64,000 nt of DNA from Andrena cerasifolii (lineage: Eukaryota; Arthropoda; Insecta; Hymenoptera; Andrenidae): the NCBI RefSeq assembly GCF_050908995.1, contig NC_135118.1:496001-560000 (forward strand). Reading direction: 5' to 3'. Shown piece by piece: positions 13,495-27,675 of this stretch. Numbering within the stretch: the first letter of the stretch is position 1; every line of letters begins with the position of its first letter. Below the pieces are notes generated by a model. The model ran no database searches and was not told where the DNA came from. It was given only the letters and a program-made list of their open reading frames with translations. The position numbers and the translations under genes are program-made.

Positions 13495-16400
13495 TTTATC
13501 GAACAGACGCATAATTTTCGAGCGCCTCTTGAAAGGCCTGCGCCTCTTATTTGCAACTTCAAGGCCATGGCTTTGAAGCTGAAATTTAGTATACCTCGTT
13601 CCACTTCATGTTCTCCTGATATATTGGCCAAAATCAGGCGAAAATTTTCAGAATGCACAGAATTGGGTTTTGTAACAGGAGAACATGCCGTCGAAAGCGA
13701 TGGCACAAAATAACGTGTCCGGAGAGCAAATCAAATAGCGAGAAGCGCAGATGTTTCGACTGTTTAACGAAGAGATGCAGAATTTTCGAACGCGCCTTGA
13801 AAGGCCTGCTCCTCATATTTGCAACTCTAAGGCGATGCCTTTGATGCTAAATTTTTAGTATACCTCTTTCCGCTTCATGTTCTCCTGATATATTGGCCAA
13901 AATCTGGCGAAAATTTTCAGAATGCACAAAATTGGGTTTTGTAAAAGGAGAACATGCCGTCGAAAGCGATGGCACAAAGTAACGTCTCCGGAGAGCAAAT
14001 CAAATAGCGAGAAGCGCAGATGTTTCGAGACCGTGACTGTTTAACGAACAGACGCATAATTTGCGAGCGCCTCTTGAAAGGCCTGCGCCTCATATTTGCA
14101 ACTTTAAGGCGATGCCTTAAATGCTGAAATTTAGTATACCTCTTTCCACTTCATGTTCTCCTGATATATTGGCCAAAATCAGGCGAAAATTTTCAGAATG
14201 CACAAAATTGGGTTTTGTAACAGGAGAACATGCCGTCGAAAGCGATGGCACAAAGTAACGTCTCCGGAGAGCAAATCAAATAGCGAGAAGCGCAGATGTT
14301 TCGACTGTTTAACGAAGAGATGCAGAATTTTCGAACGCGCCTTGAAAGGCCTGCGCCTCATATTTGCAACTTTAAGGCGATGCCTTTGATGCTAAATTTT
14401 TAGTATACCTCTTTCCGCTTCATGTTCTCCTGATATATTGGCCAAAATCTGGCGAAAATTTTCAGAATGCACAAAATTGGGTTTTGTAACAGGAGAACAT
14501 GCCGTCGAAAGATATGGCACAAAGTAACGTCTCCGGAGAGCAAATCAAATAGCGAGAAGCGCAGATGTTTCGAGACCGTGACTGTTTAACGAACAGACGC
14601 ATAATTTTCGAGCGCCTCTTGAAAGGCCTGCGCCTCATATTTGCAACTTTAAGGCGATGCCTTTGATGCTAAATTTTTAGAATACCTCTTTCCACTTCAT
14701 GTTCTCCTGATATATTGGCCAAAATCTGGCGAAAATTTTCAGAATGCACAAAATTGGGTTTTGTAAAAGGAGAACATGCCGTCGAAAGCGATGGCACAAA
14801 GTAACGTCTCCGGAAAGCAAATCAAAGAGCGAGAAGTGGCGCAGATGTTTGGAGACAGTGACTGTTTAACGAACAGACGCATAATTTTCGAGCGCCTCTT
14901 GAAAGGCCTGCGCCTCTTATTTGCAACTTCAAGGCCATGGCTTTGAAGCTGAAATTTAGTATACCTCGTTCCACTTCATGTTCTCCTGATATATTGGCCA
15001 AAATCAGGCGAAAATTTTCAGAATGCACAGAATTGGGTTTTGTAACAGGAGAACATGCCGTCGAAAGCGATGGCACAAAATAACGTGTCCGGAGAGCAAA
15101 TCAAATAGCGAGAAGCGCAGATGTTTCGACTGTTTAACGAAGAGATGCAGAATTTTCGAACGCGCCTTGAAAGGCCTGCTCCTCATATTTGCAACTCTAA
15201 GGCGATGCCTTTGATGCTAAATTTTTAGTATACCTCTTTCCGCTTCATGTTCTCCTGATATATTGGCCAAAATCTGGCGAAAATTTTCAGAATGCACAAA
15301 ATTGGGTTTTGTAAAAGGAGAACATGCCGTCGAAAGCGATGGCACAAAGTAACGTCTCCGGAGAGCAAATCAAATAGCGAGAAGCGCAGATGTTTCGAGA
15401 CCGTGACTGTTTAACGAACAGACGCATAATTTGCGAGCGCCTCTTGAAAGGCCTGCGCCTCATATTTGCAACTTTAAGGCGATGCCTTAAATGCTGAAAT
15501 TTAGTATACCTCTTTCCACTTCATGTTCTCCTGATATATTGGCCAAAATCAGGCGAAAATTTTCAGAATGCACAAAATTGGGTTTTGTAACAGGAGAACA
15601 TGCCGTCGAAAGCGATGGCACAAAGTAACGTCTCCGGAAAGCAAATCAAAGAGCGAGAAGTGGCGCAGCTGTTTCGAGACAGTGACTGTTTAACGAACAG
15701 ACGCATAATTTTCGAGCGCCTCTTGAAAGGCCTGCGCCTCTTATTTGCAACTTCAAGGCCATGGCTTTGAAGCTGAAATTTAGTATACCTCGTTCCACTT
15801 CATGTTCTCCTGATGTATTGGCCAAAATCAGGCGAAAATTTTCAGAATGCACAAAATTGGGTTTTGTAACAGGAGAACATGCCGTCGAAAGCGATGGCAC
15901 AAAGTAACGTCTCCGGAAAGCAAATCAAAGAGCGAGAAGTGGCGCAGCTGTTTCGAGACAGTGACTGTTTAACGAACAGACGCATAATTTTCGAGCGCCT
16001 CTTATGTGCAACTTCAAGGCCATGCCTTAAATGCTGAAATTTAGTATACCTCTTTCCACTTCATGTTCTCCTGATATATTGGACAAAATCTGGCGAAAAT
16101 TTTCAGAATGCACAAAATTGGGCTTTGTAACAGGAGAACATGCCGTCGAAAGAGATGGCACAAAATAACGTCTCCGGAGAGCAAATCAAATAGCGAGAAG
16201 CGCAGATGTTTCGACTGTTTAACGAAGAGATGCAGAATTTTCGAACGCGCCTTGAAAGGCCTGCGCCTCATATTTGCCACTCTAAGGCGATGCCTTTGAT
16301 GCTAAATTTTTAGTATACCTCTTTCCACATCATGTTCTCCTGATATATTGGCCAAAATCAGGCGAAAATTTTCAGAATGCACAAAATTGGGTTTTGTAAC

Positions 16401-19400
16401 AGGAGAACATGCCGTCGAAAGCGATGGCACAAAGTAACGTCTCCGGAAAGCAAATCAAATAGCGAGAAGTGGCGCAGATGTTTGGAGACAGTGACTGTTT
16501 AACGAACAGACGCATAATTTTCGAGCGCCTCTTGAAAGGCCTGCGCCTCATATTTGCAACTTTAAGGCGATGCCTTTGATGCTAAATTTTTAGTATACCT
16601 CTTTCCACTTCATGTTCTCCTGATATATTGGCCAAAATCAGGCGAAAATTTTCAGAATGCACAGAATTGGGTTTTGTAACAGGAGAACATGCCGTCGAAA
16701 GCGATGGCACAAAATAACGTGTCCGGAGAGCAAATCAAATAGCGAGAAGCGCAGATGTTTCGACTGTTTAACGAAGAGATGCAGAATTTTCGAACGCGCC
16801 TTGAAAGGCCTGCTCCTCATATTTGCAACTCTAAGGCGATGCCTTTGATGCTAAATTTTTAGTATACCTCTTTCCGCTTCATGTTCTCCTGATATATTGG
16901 CCAAAATCTGGCGAAAATTTTCAGAATGCACAAAATTGGGTTTTGTAAAAGGAGAACATGCCGTCGAAAGCGATGGCACAAAGTAACGTCTCCGGAGAGC
17001 AAATCAAATAGCGAGAAGCGCAGATGTTTCGAGACCGTGACTGTTTAACGAACAGACGCATAATTTGCGAGCGCCTCTTGAAAGGCCTGCGCCTCATATT
17101 TGCAACTTTAAGGCGATGCCTTAAATGCTGAAATTTAGTATACCTCTTTCCACTTCATGTTCTCCTGATATATTGGCCAAAATCAGGCGAAAATTTTCAG
17201 AATGCACAAAATTGGGTTTTGTAACAGGAGAACATGCCGTCGAAAGCGATGGCACAAAGTAACGTCTCCGGAAAGCAAATCAAAGAGCGAGAAGTGGCGC
17301 AGCTGTTTCGAGACAGTGACTGTTTAACGAACAGACGCATAATTTTCGAGCGCCTCTTGAAAGGCCTGCGCCTCTTATTTGCAACTTCAAGGCCATGGCT
17401 TTGAAGCTGAAATTTAGTATACCTCGTTCCACTTCATGTTCTCCTGATGTATTGGCCAAAATCAGGCGAAAATTTTCAGAATGCACAAAATTGGGTTTTG
17501 TAACAGGAGAACATGCCGTCGAAAGCGATGGCACAAAGTAACGTCTCCGGAAAGCAAATCAAAGAGCGAGAAGTGGCGCAGCTGTTTCGAGACAGTGACT
17601 GTTTAACGAACAGACGCATAATTTTCGAGCGCCTCTTATGTGCAACTTCAAGGCCATGCCTTAAATGCTGAAATTTAGTATACCTCTTTCCACTTCATGT
17701 TCTCCTGATATATTGGACAAAATCTGGCGAAAATTTTCAGAATGCACAAAATTGGGCTTTGTAACAGGAGAACATGCCGTCGAAAGAGATGGCACAAAAT
17801 AACGTCTCCGGAGAGCAAATCAAATAGCGAGAAGCGCAGATGTTTCGACTGTTTAACGAAGAGATGCAGAATTTTCGAACGCGCCTTGAAAGGCCTGCGC
17901 CTCATATTTGCCACTCTAAGGCGATGCCTTTGATGCTAAATTTTTAGTATACCTCTTTCCACATCATGTTCTCCTGATATATTGGCCAAAATCAGGCGAA
18001 AATTTTCAGAATGCACAAAATTGGGTTTTGTAACAGGAGAACATGCCGTCGAAAGCGATGGCACAAAGTAACGTCTCCGGAAAGCAAATCAAATAGCGAG
18101 AAGTGGCGCAGATGTTTGGAGACAGTGACTGTTTAACGAACAGACGCATAATTTTCGAGCGCCTCTTGAAAGGCCTGCGCCTCATATTTGCAACTTTAAG
18201 GCGATGCCTTTGATGCTAAATTTTTAGTATACCTCTTTCCACTTCATGTTCTCCTGATATATTGGCCAAAATCTGGCGAAAATTTTCAGAATGCACAAAA
18301 TTGGGTTTTGTAAAAGGAGAACATGCCGTCGAAAGCGATGGCACAAAGTAACGTCTCCGGAAAGCAAATCAAAGAGCGAGAAGTGGCGCAGATGTTTGGA
18401 GACAGTGACTGTTTAACGAACAGACGCATAATTTTCGAGCGCCTCTTGAAAGGCCTGCGCCTCTTATTTGCAACTTCAAGGCCATGGCTTTGAAGCTGAA
18501 ATTTAGTATACCTCGTTCCACTTCATGTTCTCCTGATATATTGGCCAAAATCAGGCGAAAATTTTCAGAATGCACAGAATTGGGTTTTGTAACAGGAGAA
18601 CATGCCGTCGAAAGCGATGGCACAAAATAACGTGTCCGGAGAGCAAATCAAATAGCGAGAAGCGCAGATGTTTCGACTGTTTAACGAAGAGATGCAGAAT
18701 TTTCGAACGCGCCTTGAAAGGCCTGCTCCTCATATTTGCAACTCTAAGGCGATGCCTTTGATGCTAAATTTTTAGTATACCTCTTTCCGCTTCATGTTCT
18801 CCTGATATATTGGCCAAAATCTGGCGAAAATTTTCAGAATGCACAAAATTGGGTTTTGTAACAGGAGAACATGCCGTCGAAAGCGATGGCACAAAGTAAC
18901 GTCTCCGGAGAGCAAATCAAATAGCGAGAAGCGCAGATGTTTCGAGACCGTGACTGTTTAACGAACAGACGCATAATTTGCGAGCGCCTCTTGAAAGGCC
19001 TGCGCCTCATATTTGCAACTTTAAGGCGATGCCTTAAATGCTGAAATTTAGTATACCTCTTTCCACTTCATGTTCTCCTGATATATTGGCCAAAATCAGG
19101 CGAAAATTTTCAGAATGCACAAAATTGGGTTTTGTAACAGGAGAACATGCCGTCGAAAGCGATGGCACAAAGTAACGTCTCCGGAAAGCAAATCAAAGAG
19201 CGAGAAGTGGCGCAGCTGTTTCGAGACAGTGACTGTTTATCGAACAGACGCATAATTTTCGAGCGCCTCTTGAAAGGCCTGCGCCTCTTATTTGCAACTT
19301 CAAGGCCATGGCTTTGAAGCTGAAATTTAGTATACCTCGTTCCACTTCATGTTCTCCTGATATATTGGCCAAAATCAGGCGAAAATTTTCAGAATGCACA

Positions 19401-22400
19401 GAATTGGGTTTTGTAACAGGAGAACATGCCGTCGAAAGCGATGGCACAAAATAACGTGTCCGGAGAGCAAATCAAATAGCGAGAAGCGCAGATGTTTCGA
19501 CTGTTTAACGAAGAGATGCAGAATTTTCGAACGCGCCTTGAAAGGCCTGCTCCTCATATTTGCAACTCTAAGGCGATGCCTTTGATGCTAAATTTTTAGT
19601 ATACCTCTTTCCGCTTCATGTTCTCCTGATATATTGGCCAAAATCTGGCGAAAATTTTCAGAATGCACAAAATTGGGTTTTGTAAAAGGAGAACATGCCG
19701 TCGAAAGCGATGGCACAAAGTAACGTCTCCGGAGAGCAAATCAAATAGCGAGAAGCGCAGATGTTTCGAGACCGTGACTGTTTAACGAACAGACGCATAA
19801 TTTGCGAGCGCCTCTTGAAAGGCCTGCGCCTCATATTTGCAACTTTAAGGCGATGCCTTAAATGCTGAAATTTAGTATACCTCTTTCCACTTCATGTTCT
19901 CCTGATATATTGGCCAAAATCAGGCGAAAATTTTCAGAATGCACAAAATTGGGTTTTGTAACAGGAGAACATGCCGTCGAAAGCGATGGCACAAAGTAAC
20001 GTCTCCGGAGAGCAAATCAAATAGCGAGAAGCGCAGATGTTTCGACTGTTTAACGAAGAGATGCAGAATTTTCGAACGCGCCTTGAAAGGCCTGCGCCTC
20101 ATATTTGCAACTTTAAGGCGATGCCTTTGATGCTAAATTTTTAGTATACCTCTTTCCGCTTCATGTTCTCCTGATATATTGGCCAAAATCTGGCGAAAAT
20201 TTTCAGAATGCACAAAATTGGGTTTTGTAACAGGAGAACATGCCGTCGAAAGATATGGCACAAAGTAACGTCTCCGGAGAGCAAATCAAATAGCGAGAAG
20301 CGCAGATGTTTCGAGACCGTGACTGTTTAACGAACAGACGCATAATTTTCGAGCGCCTCTTGAAAGGCCTGCGCCTCATATTTGCAACTTTAAGGCGATG
20401 CCTTTGATGCTAAATTTTTAGAATACCTCTTTCCACTTCATGTTCTCCTGATATATTGGCCAAAATCTGGCGAAAATTTTCAGAATGCACAAAATTGGGT
20501 TTTGTAAAAGGAGAACATGCCGTCGAAAGCGATGGCACAAAGTAACGTCTCCGGAAAGCAAATCAAAGAGCGAGAAGTGGCGCAGATGTTTGGAGACAGT
20601 GACTGTTTAACGAACAGACGCATAATTTTCGAGCGCCTCTTGAAAGGCCTGCGCCTCTTATTTGCAACTTCAAGGCCATGGCTTTGAAGCTGAAATTTAG
20701 TATACCTCGTTCCACTTCATGTTCTCCTGATATATTGGCCAAAATCAGGCGAAAATTTTCAGAATGCACAGAATTGGGTTTTGTAACAGGAGAACATGCC
20801 GTCGAAAGCGATGGCACAAAATAACGTGTCCGGAGAGCAAATCAAATAGCGAGAAGCGCAGATGTTTCGACTGTTTAACGAAGAGATGCAGAATTTTCGA
20901 ACGCGCCTTGAAAGGCCTGCTCCTCATATTTGCAACTCTAAGGCGATGCCTTTGATGCTAAATTTTTAGTATACCTCTTTCCGCTTCATGTTCTCCTGAT
21001 ATATTGGCCAAAATCTGGCGAAAATTTTCAGAATGCACAAAATTGGGTTTTGTAAAAGGAGAACATGCCGTCGAAAGCGATGGCACAAAGTAACGTCTCC
21101 GGAGAGCAAATCAAATAGCGAGAAGCGCAGATGTTTCGAGACCGTGACTGTTTAACGAACAGACGCATAATTTGCGAGCGCCTCTTGAAAGGCCTGCGCC
21201 TCATATTTGCAACTTTAAGGCGATGCCTTAAATGCTGAAATTTAGTATACCTCTTTCCACTTCATGTTCTCCTGATATATTGGCCAAAATCAGGCGAAAA
21301 TTTTCAGAATGCACAAAATTGGGTTTTGTAACAGGAGAACATGCCGTCGAAAGCGATGGCACAAAGTAACGTCTCCGGAAAGCAAATCAAAGAGCGAGAA
21401 GTGGCGCAGCTGTTTCGAGACAGTGACTGTTTAACGAACAGACGCATAATTTTCGAGCGCCTCTTGAAAGGCCTGCGCCTCTTATTTGCAACTTCAAGGC
21501 CATGGCTTTGAAGCTGAAATTTAGTATACCTCGTTCCACTTCATGTTCTCCTGATGTATTGGCCAAAATCAGGCGAAAATTTTCAGAATGCACAAAATTG
21601 GGTTTTGTAACAGGAGAACATGCCGTCGAAAGCGATGGCACAAAGTAACGTCTCCGGAAAGCAAATCAAAGAGCGAGAAGTGGCGCAGCTGTTTCGAGAC
21701 AGTGACTGTTTAACGAACAGACGCATAATTTTCGAGCGCCTCTTATGTGCAACTTCAAGGCCATGCCTTAAATGCTGAAATTTAGTATACCTCTTTCCAC
21801 TTCATGTTCTCCTGATATATTGGACAAAATCTGGCGAAAATTTTCAGAATGCACAAAATTGGGCTTTGTAACAGGAGAACATGCCGTCGAAAGAGATGGC
21901 ACAAAATAACGTCTCCGGAGAGCAAATCAAATAGCGAGAAGCGCAGATGTTTCGACTGTTTAACGAAGAGATGCAGAATTTTCGAACGCGCCTTGAAAGG
22001 CCTGCGCCTCATATTTGCCACTCTAAGGCGATGCCTTTGATGCTAAATTTTTAGTATACCTCTTTCCACATCATGTTCTCCTGATATATTGGCCAAAATC
22101 AGGCGAAAATTTTCAGAATGCACAAAATTGGGTTTTGTAACAGGAGAACATGCCGTCGAAAGCGATGGCACAAAGTAACGTCTCCGGAAAGCAAATCAAA
22201 TAGCGAGAAGTGGCGCAGATGTTTGGAGACAGTGACTGTTTAACGAACAGACGCATAATTTTCGAGCGCCTCTTGAAAGGCCTGCGCCTCATATTTGCAA
22301 CTTTAAGGCGATGCCTTTGATGCTAAATTTTTAGTATACCTCTTTCCACTTCATGTTCTCCTGATATATTGGCCAAAATCAGGCGAAAATTTTCAGAATG

Positions 22401-24976
22401 CACAGAATTGGGTTTTGTAACAGGAGAACATGCCGTCGAAAGCGATGGCACAAAATAACGTGTCCGGAGAGCAAATCAAATAGCGAGAAGCGCAGATGTT
22501 TCGACTGTTTAACGAAGAGATGCAGAATTTTCGAACGCGCCTTGAAAGGCCTGCTCCTCATATTTGCAACTCTAAGGCGATGCCTTTGATGCTAAATTTT
22601 TAGTATACCTCTTTCCGCTTCATGTTCTCCTGATATATTGGCCAAAATCTGGCGAAAATTTTCAGAATGCACAAAATTGGGTTTTGTAAAAGGAGAACAT
22701 GCCGTCGAAAGCGATGGCACAAAGTAACGTCTCCGGAGAGCAAATCAAATAGCGAGAAGCGCAGATGTTTCGAGACCGTGACTGTTTAACGAACAGACGC
22801 ATAATTTGCGAGCGCCTCTTGAAAGGCCTGCGCCTCATATTTGCAACTTTAAGGCGATGCCTTAAATGCTGAAATTTAGTATACCTCTTTCCACTTCATG
22901 TTCTCCTGATATATTGGCCAAAATCAGGCGAAAATTTTCAGAATGCACAAAATTGGGTTTTGTAACAGGAGAACATGCCGTCGAAAGCGATGGCACAAAG
23001 TAACGTCTCCGGAAAGCAAATCAAAGAGCGAGAAGTGGCGCAGCTGTTTCGAGACAGTGACTGTTTAACGAACAGACGCATAATTTTCGAGCGCCTCTTG
23101 AAAGGCCTGCGCCTCTTATTTGCAACTTCAAGGCCATGGCTTTGAAGCTGAAATTTAGTATACCTCGTTCCACTTCATGTTCTCCTGATGTATTGGCCAA
23201 AATCAGGCGAAAATTTTCAGAATGCACAAAATTGGGTTTTGTAACAGGAGAACATGCCGTCGAAAGCGATGGCACAAAGTAACGTCTCCGGAAAGCAAAT
23301 CAAAGAGCGAGAAGTGGCGCAGCTGTTTCGAGACAGTGACTGTTTAACGAACAGACGCATAATTTTCGAGCGCCTCTTATGTGCAACTTCAAGGCCATGC
23401 CTTAAATGCTGAAATTTAGTATACCTCTTTCCACTTCATGTTCTCCTGATATATTGGACAAAATCTGGCGAAAATTTTCAGAATGCACAAAATTGGGCTT
23501 TGTAACAGGAGAACATGCCGTCGAAAGAGATGGCACAAAATAACGTCTCCGGAGAGCAAATCAAATAGCGAGAAGCGCAGATGTTTCGACTGTTTAACGA
23601 AGAGATGCAGAATTTTCGAACGCGCCTTGAAAGGCCTGCGCCTCATATTTGCCACTCTAAGGCGATGCCTTTGATGCTAAATTTTTAGTATACCTCTTTC
23701 CACATCATGTTCTCCTGATATATTGGCCAAAATCAGGCGAAAATTTTCAGAATGCACAAAATTGGGTTTTGTAACAGGAGAACATGCCGTCGAAAGCGAT
23801 GGCACAAAGTAACGTCTCCGGAAAGCAAATCAAATAGCGAGAAGTGGCGCAGATGTTTGGAGACAGTGACTGTTTAACGAACAGACGCATAATTTTCGAG
23901 CGCCTCTTGAAAGGCCTGCGCCTCATATTTGCAACTTTAAGGCGATGCCTTTGATGCTAAATTTTTAGTATACCTCTTTCCACTTCATGTTCTCCTGATA
24001 TATTGGCCAAAATCTGGCGAAAATTTTCAGAATGCACAAAATTGGGTTTTGTAAAAGGAGAACATGCCGTCGAAAGCGATGGCACAAAGTAACGTCTCCG
24101 GAAAGCAAATCAAAGAGCGAGAAGTGGCGCAGATGTTTGGAGACAGTGACTGTTTAACGAACAGACGCATAATTTTCGAGCGCCTCTTGAAAGGCCTGCG
24201 CCTCTTATTTGCAACTTCAAGGCCATGGCTTTGAAGCTGAAATTTAGTATACCTCGTTCCACTTCATGTTCTCCTGATATATTGGCCAAAATCAGGCGAA
24301 AATTTTCAGAATGCACAGAATTGGGTTTTGTAACAGGAGAACATGCCGTCGAAAGCGATGGCACAAAATAACGTGTCCGGAGAGCAAATCAAATAGCGAG
24401 AAGCGCAGATGTTTCGACTGTTTAACGAAGAGATGCAGAATTTTCGAACGCGCCTTGAAAGGCCTGCTCCTCATATTTGCAACTCTAAGGCGATGCCTTT
24501 GATGCTAAATTTTTAGTATACCTCTTTCCGCTTCATGTTCTCCTGATATATTGGCCAAAATCTGGCGAAAATTTTCAGAATGCACAAAATTGGGTTTTGT
24601 AACAGGAGAACATGCCGTCGAAAGCGATGGCACAAAGTAACGTCTCCGGAGAGCAAATCAAATAGCGAGAAGCGCAGATGTTTCGAGACCGTGACTGTTT
24701 AACGAACAGACGCATAATTTGCGAGCGCCTCTTGAAAGGCCTGCGCCTCATATTTGCAACTTTAAGGCGATGCCTTAAATGCTGAAATTTAGTATACCTC
24801 TTTCCACTTCATGTTCTCCTGATATATTGGCCAAAATCAGGCGAAAATTTTCAGAATGCACAAAATTGGGTTTTGTAACAGGAGAACATGCCGTCGAAAG
24901 CGATGGCACAAAGTAACGTCTCCGGAAAGCAAATCAAAGAGCGAGAAGTGGCGCAGCTGTTTCGAGACAGTGACTG
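13495..24976. repeat. Tandem duplication of a 5741-bp satellite block
   Basis: Positions 13495-19235 and 19236-24976 correspond at a constant offset of 5741 bp, including rare variants. The tttatc variant at 13495-13500 recurs only at 19236-19241. A gtaacagg variant in an M monomer near 18855 recurs near 24600. The monomer at about 19193 is a hybrid: its left part (cagctgtttcgag at 19213) matches 24954, and its right part matches 13495. This is the signature of unequal exchange. A nested 1634-bp duplication (S monomers at 16108 and 17742, and again at 21849 and 23483) lies inside both copies, so it is older. Confidence 0.87.
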
Positions 24977-27675
24977 TTTAACGAACAGACGCATAATTTT
25001 CGAGCGCCTCTTGAAAGGCCTGCGCCTCTTATTTGCAACTTCAAGGCCATGGCTTTGAAGCTGAAATTTAGTATACCTCGTTCCACTTCATGTTCTCCTG
25101 ATGTATTGGCCAAAATCAGGCGAAAATTTTCAGAATGCACAAAATTGGGTTTTGTAACAGGAGAACATGCCGTCGAAAGCGATGGCACAAAGTAACGTCT
25201 CCGGAAAGCAAATCAAAGAGCGAGAAGTGGCGCAGCTGTTTCGAGACAGTGACTGTTTAACGAACAGACGCATAATTTTCGAGCGCCTCTTATGTGCAAC
25301 TTCAAGGCCATGCCTTAAATGCTGAAATTTAGTATACCTCTTTCCACTTCATGTTCTCCTGATATATTGGACAAAATCTGGCGAAAATTTTCAGAATGCA
25401 CAAAATTGGGCTTTGTAACAGGAGAACATGCCGTCGAAAGAGATGGCACAAAATAACGTCTCCGGAGAGCAAATCAAATAGCGAGAAGCGCAGATGTTTC
25501 GACTGTTTAACGAAGAGATGCAGAATTTTCGAACGCGCCTTGAAAGGCCTGCGCCTCATATTTGCCACTCTAAGGCGATGCCTTTGATGCTAAATTTTTA
25601 GTATACCTCTTTCCACATCATGTTCTCCTGATATATTGGCCAAAATCAGGCGAAAATTTTCAGAATGCACAAAATTGGGTTTTGTAACAGGAGAACATGC
25701 CGTCGAAAGCGATGGCACAAAGTAACGTCTCCGGAAAGCAAATCAAATAGCGAGAAGTGGCGCAGATGTTTGGAGACAGTGACTGTTTAACGAACAGACG
25801 CATAATTTTCGAGCGCCTCTTGAAAGGCCTGCGCCTCATATTTGCAACTTTAAGGCGATGCCTTTGATGCTGAATTTTTAGTATACCTCTTTCCACTTCA
25901 TGTTCTCCTGATATATTGGCCAAAATCAGGCGAAAATTTTCAGAATGCACAAAATTGGGTTTTGTAACAGGAGAACATGCCGTCGAAAGCGATGGCACAA
26001 AGTAACGTCTCCGGAGAGCAAATCAAATAGCGAGAAGCGCAGATGTTTCGACTGTTTAACGAAGAGATGCAGAATTTTCGAACGCGCCTTGAAAGGCCTG
26101 CGCCTCATATTTGCAACTTTAAGGCGATGCCTTTGATGCTAAATTTTTAGTATACCTCTTTCCGCTTCATGTTCTCCTGATATATTGGCCAAAATCTGGC
26201 GAAAATTTTCAGAATGCACAAAATTGGGTTTTGTAACAGGAGAACATGCCGTCGAAAGAGATGGCACAAAGTAACGTCTCCGGAGAGCAAATCAAATAGC
26301 GAGAAGCGCAGATGTTTCGAGACCGTGACTGTTTAACGAACAGACGCATAATTTTCGAGCGCCTCTTGAAAGGCCTGCGCCTCATATTTGCAACTTTAAG
26401 GCGATGCCTTTGATGCTAAATTTTTAGTATACCTCTTTCCACTTCATGTTCTCCTGATATATTGGCCAAAATCAGGCGAAAATTTTCAGAATGCACAAAA
26501 TTGGGTTTTGTAACAGGAGAACATGCCGTCGAAAGCGATGGCACAAAGTAACGTCTCCGGAAAGCAAATCAAAGAGCGAGAAGTGGCGCAGCTGTTTCGA
26601 GACAGTGACTGTTTAACGAACAGACGCATAATTTTCGAGCGCCTCTTGAAAGGCCTGCGCCTCTTATTTGCAACTTCAAGGCCATGGCTTTGAATCTGAA
26701 ATTTAGTATACCTCGTTCCACTTCATGTTCTCCTGATGTATTGGCCAAAATCAGGCGAAAATTTTCAGAATGCACAAAATTGGGTTTTGTAACAGGAGAA
26801 CATGCCGTCGAAAGCGATGGCACAAAGTAACGTCTCCGGAAAGCAAATCAAAGAGCGAGAAGTGGCGCAGCTGTTTCGAGACAGTGACTGTTTAACGAAC
26901 AGACGCATAATTTTCGAGCGCCTCTTGAAAGGCCTGCGCCTCTTATGTGCAACTTCAAGGCCATGCCTTAAATGCTGAAATTTAGTATACCTCTTTCCAC
27001 TTCATGTTCTCCTGATATATTGGACAAAATCTGGCGAAAATTTTCAGAATGCACAAAATTGGGCTTTGTAACAGGAGAACATGCCGTCGAAAGAGATGGC
27101 ACAAAATAACGTCTCCGGAGAGCAAATCAAATAGCGAGAAGCGCAGATGTTTCGACTGTTTAACGAAGAGATGCAGAATTTTCGAACGCGCCTTGAAAGG
27201 CCTGCGCCTCATATTTGCCACTCTAAGGCGATGCCTTTGATGCTAAATTTTTAGTATACCTCTTTCCACATCATGTTCTCCTGATATATTGGCCAAAATC
27301 AGGCGAAAATTTTCAGAATGCACAAAATTGGGTTTTGTAACAGGAGAACATGCCGTCGAAAGCGATGGCACAAAGTAACGTCTCCGGAAAGCAAATCAAA
27401 TAGCGAGAAGTGGCGCAGATGTTTGGAGACAGTGACTGTTTAACGAACAGACGCATAATTTTCGAGCGCCTCTTGAAAGGCCTGCGCCTCATATTTGCAA
27501 CTTTAAGGCGATGCCTTTGATGCTAAATTTTTAGTATACCTCTTTCCACTTCATGTTCTCCTGATATATTGGCCAAAATCTGGCGAAAATTTTCAGAATG
27601 CACAAAATTGGGTTTTGTAAAAGGAGAACATGCCGTCGAAAGCGATGGCACAAAGTAACGTCTCCGGAAAGCAAA

